Shown in pieces: positions 57,811-64,000 of a stretch of DNA of 64,000 bases. The notes under the pieces were generated by a model, which worked only from the letters and a program-made list of their open reading frames with translations, ran no database searches and was not told where the DNA came from. A program made the position numbers and the translations under genes. How positions within the stretch are numbered: the first letter of the stretch is position 1; each line of letters opens with the position of its first letter. The stretch is from Coriobacteriia bacterium (lineage in GTDB: Bacteria; Actinomycetota; Coriobacteriia; Coriobacteriales; QAMH01). Location: assembly GCA_003149935.1 (NCBI GenBank), contig QAMH01000006.1, forward strand, positions 124,001-188,000, given 5' to 3'.

Positions 57811-58914
57811 ATGATTGCAGAGTACAAGAACGACAAGGTCGCGCTTCTCAGCGCGCTCGAGCAAGCCGATGCCAACCTGCACGCTCATGTCGCCACCTAC
57901 GCCGTCATCGAGACTGAAGACCCTGCCACGCCGTTCGAGATCTGCCTCGTGCATGATTGCGGCAATGAGGATGACGCGGCCCGCCTGCTCAACGAGCGTC
58001 TCTTCGATCGCGCCTTTCTCGATTTCGGGTACAAGGAGGTGCGTGGCGAGGACAATCTCGAGGGCGTCATCTACGCGCCCATCGAGGAGCTTTTCACCGA
58101 CAAGGTATGCATCGGCGTCGCATCGCGTTCGATGTTCGATGACGACTTGTCGCGCGTGCGCATGGCACGTGGCGCCGAGGAGGAAGAAGTCGAGGAGACC
58201 GACGACGTGATGCGCTTCGTCCACTTCCTGAAGGCAATTGACGGTCGAGTAATTGACGGCGCTCCTGCCCGCACGCTTGTTGCCGAGGATGTCGCGCAAG
58301 TGTGCGGTCTTCTCTTCAAGTACGTGACGGGTACTGATGGCGATACGCAGTGCGTGGTGGCCTTTCAGCGTACGCAGCGCATGTGGATTCAGCAAAAGTC
58401 GAGCTATCTGCTCTTTGACGGTGCCCAAAGCGAGCCGCAAGCGTTTGCGAGCCGCTCTATTCGCGTGGGGACGACCTTCGACTTCGTGCTCTTTGGCGAC
58501 AATGTCTTCTTCCGCAACTTGCGTGCGCTCGAAATACTGTTCAAGTTCAACAAGCTTGTGAGCCAACGTGCCAAGGACTATGCAGACACGCTCGATGGCA
58601 TCGTCGCTGATTTCGAGAAGCTCGATGAGCGCATCGACGCGAGCAGAGGCGTGGCGAACAAGCTTCTCAAGATGCAGCGCGAGGGATCGCCCGTTGCAGA
58701 GCTTGAGCCCGAGGAGCTCGAGATGCGTGCCAATCGTATCGCGTACTACAGCCGCAAGCTCAAGTTCAACGAGGACGGCAAAATCATGCTTACGACCAAT
58801 CGTGAGGTGAACGACTTCCTGCGCATGCTCAATGACGACTTCCTCGTTTCGCCACTTACTCAGGAGGAGTACGAGGCGCGTTCGAAGAAGCCCCTCGGTC
58901 GCGATAACGAATAA
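57811..58914 (+). CDS. DUF4868/KwaB-like protein, orphan
   Basis: This 367-residue soluble protein has the DUF4868 pattern: a variable first half (FEICLVHDCGNEDDAA), an Arg-Lys stretch around VGTTFDFVLFGDNVFFRNLRALEILF near 225-250, then a long helical part (FKFNKLVSQRAKDYADTLDG). KwaB of the Kiwa anti-phage system contains this domain and senses or acts on phage DNA with the membrane protein KwaA. No KwaA-like four-span gene is next to it, since its neighbours are murB and ilvE in the other direction. GAAGGG lies seven bases before the ATG. Identity with KwaB is from pattern memory and needs a profile search. Confidence 0.5.
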   Translation: MIAEYKNDKVALLSALEQADANLHAHVATYAVIETEDPATPFEICLVHDCGNEDDAARLLNERLFDRAFLDFGYKEVRGEDNLEGVIYAPIEELFTDKVCIGVASRSMFDDDLSRVRMARGAEEEEVEETDDVMRFVHFLKAIDGRVIDGAPARTLVAEDVAQVCGLLFKYVTGTDGDTQCVVAFQRTQRMWIQQKSSYLLFDGAQSEPQAFASRSIRVGTTFDFVLFGDNVFFRNLRALEILFKFNKLVSQRAKDYADTLDGIVADFEKLDERIDASRGVANKLLKMQREGSPVAELEPEELEMRANRIAYYSRKLKFNEDGKIMLTTNREVNDFLRMLNDDFLVSPLTQEEYEARSKKPLGRDNE

Positions 58915-58973
58915 GCGGGCAGGTGGGACAAGGGGACAGGTCATTTGTCACGCTGAGGTTCGTGTGACAAATA

Positions 58974-59010
58974 AAAATGAGACAGTTGCTCAGAGCAACT
59001 GTCTCATTTT
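58974..59010. terminator. Bidirectional terminator with perfect 18 bp arms
   Basis: Arms 58974-58991 and 58993-59010 are exact complements around one base. An A tract on one side and a T tract on the other suit both the KwaB-like gene and ilvE. The TGTCTCATTTT end is shared with the palindrome at 3984-4067. A second dyad ATTTGTCAC/GTGACAAAT lies at 58942-58972. Confidence 0.8.
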
Positions 59011-59037
59011 GCATCTCTGGCCGAAATGGCGAGTCCG

Positions 59038-60090
59038 CTAGTCGATCTTGACGACCCAGCCTTCGGGACCTTCGATCTCGCCGCTTTGGATGCCGGTGAG
59101 CGTCTCGCGCAGCTTGGTCATGACGGGGCCGGGCTTCTCCATTCCGCTGATTTCGATGACCTCATCGTTATAGGTGATCTTGCCGACGGGGCTGATGACG
59201 GCTGCCGTGCCGCACAGGCCGGCCTCGACGAAGTCACCGGCCTCGACCTCGCTCATCTTGACGGGACGCTCGTCGACCTTCATGCCGAGCATGTCGCGTG
59301 CGACGACTACGAGCGAACGACGCGTGATGGAAGGCAGGATGGAGTCCGTATGGCTCTGCGGGACGACGAGCGTGCCCTCCTTGTTCACGAAGATGATGTT
59401 GGCACCGCCGGCTTCCTCGACGTAGGTACGGCTCTGCGAATCGAGGTAGAGATTCTCGGCAAAGCCATTGGCGTGGGCCTCGACGTTAGCCTGCAGGCTC
59501 ATCGCGTAGTTGAGGCCCGCCTTGATGTTGCCGGTGCCGCGCGGTGCGGCGCGGTCGTAGGCGCTCACGCAGATGTGGATGGGCACGGCACCACCCTTGT
59601 AGTATGGGCCGACGGGCGTGACGAGGATGCGGAACTGGTACTCGTCAGCTGGCTTGACACCGATGACCTTCCCCGATGCAAACATGAAGGGGCGGATGTA
59701 GAGCGTGGCGCCGCTGCCGAAGGGCGGAACCCAGGCCTCGTTCGCCTTGACGACTTCCTTGACGGCTTCGATGAAGCGCTCCTTGGGAAAGGGCGGCATG
59801 CAGAGGCGTTCCGCGGTCTCGTACATGCGCTCGGCGTTGAGGTCGGGGCGGAAGCAGACGATTGATCCGTCTTCGGTCGTGTATGCCTTGAGGCCCTCGA
59901 AGCATTCCTGGCAGTAGTGTAGGATGCCAGCGCATTCGCTTATGGTGATGTTATGGTCGGGTGTAAGCTCGCCTGCACCCCAGGCGCCGTCCTTGTACTC
60001 GCAGACGTAGCTGAAATCAGTTTCCATGTAGCTGAAGCTCAGCTCGCCCCAATCCAGGTCCTTCTTCTGCGTCACGGCAATCATCTCCAT
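59038..60090 (-). CDS. ilvE: Branched-chain amino acid aminotransferase
   Basis: This 350-residue PLP enzyme of fold type IV makes or degrades Val, Leu and Ile. Signature parts are HYCQECFEGLKAY, RPDLNAERM, YIRPFMFASG, the PLP lysine in GNIKAGLNYA, YVEEAGGANIIFV and AGLCGTAAVISPVG. The group II length and the LDWGELSFSYMETDF opening match the actinobacterial and eukaryotic-like BCAT type. ATG 60090 and ATG 60084 are both possible; neither has a clear ribosome site. It reads away from the hydratase gene in the same direction with a 91 bp gap that holds an imperfect hairpin. Confidence 0.92.
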   Translation of the reverse strand: MEMIAVTQKKDLDWGELSFSYMETDFSYVCEYKDGAWGAGELTPDHNITISECAGILHYCQECFEGLKAYTTEDGSIVCFRPDLNAERMYETAERLCMPPFPKERFIEAVKEVVKANEAWVPPFGSGATLYIRPFMFASGKVIGVKPADEYQFRILVTPVGPYYKGGAVPIHICVSAYDRAAPRGTGNIKAGLNYAMSLQANVEAHANGFAENLYLDSQSRTYVEEAGGANIIFVNKEGTLVVPQSHTDSILPSITRRSLVVVARDMLGMKVDERPVKMSEVEAGDFVEAGLCGTAAVISPVGKITYNDEVIEISGMEKPGPVMTKLRETLTGIQSGEIEGPEGWVVKID

Positions 60091-60181
60091 CCATCGGCCG
60101 TGTGTTCACGTAGCCATTGATTCTATAGCAAATGTCCTCGCGTGCGCCCTTCTTTTGACGCACGAAACGAGGCTTTAACCT

Positions 60182-62464
60182 TTATTTCTCGCGGTTGTAG
60201 TTGATGAGGCAACCTGCCTTGACGATGGCGCGTTCCTCGCTCGTCATGTCCGCAATCGAAAGCTCTATCTCGCGTGCACCCGCATCGCCGATGACGAAGG
60301 CGCGAATCTGGGACAGGTCGCCATCGAGCGCGTCGCGGATGCCCGGCACGAAGACCCAGTCGCCCACGTTGAGAAGCTCGACGTCGCCGGCATACTGGAA
60401 GGGCAGCATGCCCCAGTTCATGCAATTGCTGCGATAGCGTTTGGTGGCGTATTCCTCGACGATGTTTGCCAGTGCCCCGAGCACGCGCTGGCAGCTCGCC
60501 GCCTGCTCGCGTGCCGAGCCGTCACCCGGCTTGCGTGCGTAGATGGTCGATCCGATCTCGATACTGCCCGCATCGATGTTCTCGAAGCCCGTGATGCCGT
60601 GGATGGCTTCGTAGACTGCGGAAAGCTCATCGGGCAGTTCGCCGGCCAGGCGCGCCTGTTCGAAGTCACGCACTTGCTTGGCGCGGCGCACGTAGTCGGG
60701 ATCACGGCGCGAGAGCGTGAACTCGGCAAGTCCCAGGGGGTTGGAGCGATACGAGGAGGTCTCGCCGCTCGGGATGAGCTCGTCGGTTGTCGTGACCTCG
60801 TCCTCGATCTTGGAGACGATTCGCAGCAGGATGTTGTCAGCCAGTGGCTCTTGCTCGGGCCAGTCCTTGATGTTGGGGCCGTAGCGCAGCTCCTGCTCCT
60901 CATCGGCCTTGCCGAATCCCCAGTACACGCGAGATTGATAGGCGCGGTCGTCGTAGTTGTAGGCGGGGATATCGCCCCAGCAGTCAAGCTCGGTCGCGCT
61001 CGTGAGCTTGCCGCCGTTTACAGCCGTTGCCGCAATCGAGCGCGCGTCCATGAGCGCGACGGCCGCCATCTGGCCGTTTTGCGGCTTGGAGCCCTCGCGG
61101 TTGGGGAAGTTGCGCGTCGCGTGGCGTATGGACAGGGCGTTGTGTGCCGGGGTGTCACCTGCACCAAAGCACGGGCCGCAAAATGCCGTGCGCACGATGG
61201 CACCGGCATCCATGAGGTCGGCGAGCAGTCCCTTGCGGTCGAGGTCGACGAATACGGGCTGTGAGGAGGGATATACCGAGAGATAGAACTCGTCGTAGCC
61301 GGTCGAGGCGCCCTTGAGCGCATGGGCGGCTTCGACGATGTTACTATAGGTGCCACCTGCGCATCCGGCGATGACGCCTTGCTGGCAGGCAAGCTTGCCG
61401 TCGCTCGTCACCTTGTCGAGCAGGCTGAAATGCGCACGACCCTCGGCGACCTTCTCGGCGGCGAGTTCCGTCTCGCGCAGGATGTCCTCGAGGTTCTCGT
61501 AGAGCGCATCGATCGTGTAGGCGTTGGAAGGATGGAAGGGCAGGGCGATCATGGGGCGGATTGCCGAGAGGTCGACTTCGACGAGCGCATCGTAGTAGGC
61601 GACGTGCGCGGGCTTGAGCTCACGGTAATCGTCGCCGCGTTTGTGCAGGTCAAGCCATGCCTTGGTGTCGTCATCAGTCTGCCAGACGCTGGAGAGGCAG
61701 GTCGTCTCGGTCGTCATGACGTCGATGCCGTTGCGGTAGTCGGTGGGAAGCGACGCGATGCCAGGGCCGACGAACTCCATGACCTTGTTCTTCACGAAAC
61801 CGGACTTGTAGACGGCGCTCACGATGGCAAGTGCCACGTCCATCGGTCCGACGCCGGGCTGAGGTGCGCCCGTGAGGTAGATCGCCACGACATCGGGATA
61901 GGCGATGTCGTAGGTATCGCCGAGCAACTGCTTGTCAAGCTCACCGCCACCCTCGCCGATGGCCATCGTGCCCAGAGCGCCGTAGCGGGTGTGGGAATCG
62001 CTGCCGAGGATCATCTTGCCGCAACCGGCGAAGTTCTCGCGCATGAACTGGTGGATGACGGCGATGTGGGGTGGCACGTAGATGCCACCGTACTTCTTGG
62101 CCGCGGACAGACCGAAGAAGTGGTCATCGTCGTTGATCGTGCCACCCACGGCGCACAGCGAGTTGTGGCAGCAGGTGAGCACGTAGGGTAGGGGAAAGCG
62201 TTCCATGCCAGACGCGCGTGCGGTCTGGATGATGCCGACGTAGGTGATGTCGTGGCTTGCCATCGCATCGAATTTGATGCGAAGGTGCTCGAGGTCATCC
62301 GTGATGGTGTGTGCGGAGAGAATGGAATGGGCAATCGTACCCTCACGTGCATGGTCGCGCTCAGCAGAGGTGATGCCTAGCTGTTCGAGGCGTTCTTGCT
62401 CATCCTCCAAAACGAGCTGTGTGCCATCGATAAGGTAGGCGCCTTTGTCAGTGAGCTTAACCAT
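60182..62464 (-). CDS. Aconitase-family hydratase (YbhJ-like)
   Basis: This 760-residue protein of the aconitase superfamily has the Cys-bearing cluster motifs [22 protein letters not shown] and [10 protein letters not shown], plus [11 protein letters not shown] of the substrate loop and a swivel domain at the C-terminus ([14 protein letters not shown]). The length and wording fit E. coli YbhJ (753 aa), an uncharacterised hydratase, rather than AcnA or AcnB. ATG 62464 has AAGGA six bases upstream. Substrate unknown; a 2-methylcitrate or homoaconitate-like acid is conceivable. It is divergent from an antiporter gene with a 117 bp gap. Confidence 0.85.
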   Translation of the reverse strand: MVKLTDKGAYLIDGTQLVLEDEQERLEQLGITSAERDHAREGTIAHSILSAHTITDDLEHLRIKFDAMASHDITYVGIIQTARASGMERFPLPYVLTCCHNSLCAVGGTINDDDHFFGLSAAKKYGGIYVPPHIAVIHQFMRENFAGCGKMILGSDSHTRYGALGTMAIGEGGGELDKQLLGDTYDIAYPDVVAIYLTGAPQPGVGPMDVALAIVSAVYKSGFVKNKVMEFVGPGIASLPTDYRNGIDVMTTETTCLSSVWQTDDDTKAWLDLHKRGDDYRELKPAHVAYYDALVEVDLSAIRPMIALPFHPSNAYTIDALYENLEDILRETELAAEKVAEGRAHFSLLDKVTSDGKLACQQGVIAGCAGGTYSNIVEAAHALKGASTGYDEFYLSVYPSSQPVFVDLDRKGLLADLMDAGAIVRTAFCGPCFGAGDTPAHNALSIRHATRNFPNREGSKPQNGQMAAVALMDARSIAATAVNGGKLTSATELDCWGDIPAYNYDDRAYQSRVYWGFGKADEEQELRYGPNIKDWPEQEPLADNILLRIVSKIEDEVTTTDELIPSGETSSYRSNPLGLAEFTLSRRDPDYVRRAKQVRDFEQARLAGELPDELSAVYEAIHGITGFENIDAGSIEIGSTIYARKPGDGSAREQAASCQRVLGALANIVEEYATKRYRSNCMNWGMLPFQYAGDVELLNVGDWVFVPGIRDALDGDLSQIRAFVIGDAGAREIELSIADMTSEERAIVKAGCLINYNREK

Positions 62465-62581
62465 GGATAGTCCTTCCGCTTTGATGCCGTCACCTGTTTT
62501 GACGTGCGTTTTTTGACCCAATCCCATACGTGTAATGGTATAGTTAACACTCGATTGTACTAAAGCGCTCTGGAATATCCT

Positions 62582-63961
62582 ATGGAACTTGGCCAAACAC
62601 TTCCCATATGGAGCATTATCCCCTTCGCGGGCATGTTGCTGTCCATTGCCATATTCCCGCTCGTCAGGGCCGAGTGGTGGGAGAAGCATCAGCTGCTCGT
62701 CGCGCTCGCGTGGGCGCTACTGTTTCTCGTGCCTTTCGTCTTCGCCTACGGGGCCGAGGTCACGGCCGAGCAACTTGCCGAGGTCGTCATCGGCGACTAC
62801 ATTCCCTTCATCGTGCTCTTGCTCGGACTCTACGTCGTGGCCGGCGGCATACACGTGGGAGGCACCATCGCCGGCACGACGAGAAACAACGTCATCATGC
62901 TGCTCATCGGCACGCTGCTTGCGAGCTGGGTCGGCACCACTGGTGCGGCCATGCTGCTCATACGACCTCTGCTGCGCGCCAACCTATGGCGCAAGTACCG
63001 CGCGCATATCGTCGTCTTCTTCATCTTCCTGGTCGCAAATGCCGGCGGCTGCCTCACGCCTCTGGGCGATCCGCCGCTGTTCCTCGGCTACCTGCGCGGC
63101 GTGCCGTTCTTCTGGACGCTGCAACATATCTGGCCGCTGCTGCTCGTCAACACCGTCCTGCTCATCGGCCTGTTCGTCGTCGTCGACCGCTACTTCACGC
63201 GCCGCGAGCCGCGCGAGAGCCGCGAGAAGCTCGAGCTGCTGTCTCGCGCCGATGACCGTGTGCCCATCCACCTGCAGGGCTGGCACAACCTATTCCTCCT
63301 CCTGCTCGTCATCGCGGGTGTCATCCTCAACGGCCTCATCCCGCAGCTCGAGGCGTTTATTGACGCCGAGACGGGGATGACCTTCGGCTTCAGCGTCTTC
63401 GGGGTGCACATCGGGGTGGAGTACGTCGTCCAGATCGCCCTCATACTGCTGGCCGCCGCCCTGTCCTGGGTCACGACCTCGAAGGACGATCGCTCGCGCA
63501 ACAACTTCGAGTGGGCACCCATCGCCGAGGTCGCCAAGCTCTTCATAGGCATCTTCATCACGATGATTCCGGCGCTGGCCATCCTGCGCGCCTACGGCGG
63601 ATCGCTCGGGCTAGACTCGCCGCTGGGGTTCTTCTGGGCCACCGGCGCGCTATCGTCGTTCCTCGACAACTCGCCGACCTACGTGGTCTTCCTCACCACG
63701 GCCGGGGCCCTGGGCACCGACGCGGCCGGCGCGGTGGCGACCACGGTGGGTTCCGTGGATCCGACGATCCTGCTCGCCATATCGGCCGGTGCGGTGTTCA
63801 TGGGCGCGGTGACCTACATCGGAAACGCTCCCAACTTCATGGTCAAGAACATCGCCGAGGGCGCCGGCGTCAAGATGCCGAGCTTCTTCGGCTACATCGG
63901 CTGGGCGCTCGTGTTCCTCATACCGGTTTTCATCATCGACAGCCTGCTGTTCTTCCTCTGA
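62582..63961 (+). CDS. Sodium:proton antiporter / CitMHS_2 family transporter
   Basis: This 459-residue ion-transporter-superfamily protein has about 12 predicted helices. Motifs are [39 protein letters not shown] (the first hairpin), [15 protein letters not shown] and [19 protein letters not shown] (the second). This is the NhaD-like PF16980 group, annotated as sodium:proton antiporters or citrate transporters. The neighbouring hydratase suggests an organic-acid link, but NhaD-type motifs favour Na+/H+ exchange. ATG 62582 has GGA six bases upstream. A short copy of the dispersed palindrome begins two bases after the stop. Confidence 0.85.
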   Translation: MELGQTLPIWSIIPFAGMLLSIAIFPLVRAEWWEKHQLLVALAWALLFLVPFVFAYGAEVTAEQLAEVVIGDYIPFIVLLLGLYVVAGGIHVGGTIAGTTRNNVIMLLIGTLLASWVGTTGAAMLLIRPLLRANLWRKYRAHIVVFFIFLVANAGGCLTPLGDPPLFLGYLRGVPFFWTLQHIWPLLLVNTVLLIGLFVVVDRYFTRREPRESREKLELLSRADDRVPIHLQGWHNLFLLLLVIAGVILNGLIPQLEAFIDAETGMTFGFSVFGVHIGVEYVVQIALILLAAALSWVTTSKDDRSRNNFEWAPIAEVAKLFIGIFITMIPALAILRAYGGSLGLDSPLGFFWATGALSSFLDNSPTYVVFLTTAGALGTDAAGAVATTVGSVDPTILLAISAGAVFMGAVTYIGNAPNFMVKNIAEGAGVKMPSFFGYIGWALVFLIPVFIIDSLLFFL

Positions 63962-63962
63962 T

Positions 63963-63994
63963 GAGACACATTGGACAGGTACATCTGTCTCATT
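63963..63994. repeat. Half copy of the dispersed palindromic repeat
   Basis: This 32 bp stretch equals 3989-4020 with a single change (ACATCTG for ACGTCTG). It begins right after the antiporter stop; the second arm, if present, lies beyond the window end. Confidence 0.8.
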
Positions 63995-64000
63995 GCGTAC

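Overview
The window is one 64 kb stretch of a GC-rich bacterial chromosome. It starts inside an IS30-like transposase gene and ends just after a Na+/H+ antiporter gene. The gene content suggests an anaerobic, gut-associated Actinomycetota, most likely class Coriobacteriia (Eggerthellaceae-like). This is an inference from a DMSO-reductase-type Mo enzyme with Fe-S and DmsC-like partners, a high-molecular-weight rubredoxin, a bile salt hydrolase, paired bacterial PH-domain genes, an amidotransferase-free GMP synthase, TrpB2 and dense PAS/Cache signalling. No rRNA, tRNA or CRISPR array was recognised.

Layout. 1-461: IS30-like end. 555-6687: envelope and redox genes (two PH-domain proteins, a UPF0104 membrane protein, an SDR, a flavin reductase-rubredoxin fusion, a PF06541 membrane protein). 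6898-15004: a defence-type island that is clearly more AT-rich from about 8.74 kb. It holds a type IIL (MmeI-like) restriction-modification gene, an Mrr-like nuclease and a GmrSD/DUF262-HNH protein in one apparent operon, then small orphan genes, a nucleotidyltransferase with a frameshifted HigA-like antitoxin, and a strictly periodic 4 x 29 bp repeat array. 15098-17886: trpB2 behind a complete Trp attenuator (leader peptide with three Trp codons, terminator and candidate antiterminator), and a bile salt hydrolase. 17966-25815: signalling and phosphate (Cache hybrid kinase, Na/Pi cotransporter, PhoB/PhoR-like pair, PAS-GGDEF cyclase). 26103-32994: aldehyde dehydrogenase, two XRE/membrane-protein modules, an Ada-AlkA fusion with Ogt, and an MFS exporter.

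33002-40763: a probable genomic island at the 3' end of guaA. It is bounded by a 12 bp repeat of the guaA terminus and carries an IS3 remnant, a MerR regulator, a type-B carboxylesterase, two paralogous MFS transporters and truncated genes; no integrase is visible. 40752-64000: core-like genes. These are guaA, a cytosolic PAS hybrid kinase, a lipoprotein, a three-gene Mo oxidoreductase without Tat signal, amtB-glnK, rsmJ, a HIT protein, yhdT-panF, a Trm9-like methyltransferase beside Elp3, murB, a KwaB/DUF4868-like orphan, ilvE, a YbhJ-like hydratase and a CitMHS_2-type antiporter.

The least expected signals are the Trp attenuator on a stand-alone trpB2, the three-nuclease defence operon with a compositionally mosaic RM gene, the 29 bp- and 10 bp-period repeat arrays, the guaA island, and the Elp3/Trm9-like neighbours, which hint at an mcm5U-type wobble-uridine pathway. 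Long perfect inverted repeats (39 bp arms at 3984-4067, related copies at 58974 and 63963) point to a dispersed family of palindromic elements. All family names come from reading motifs by eye; no database search was run.
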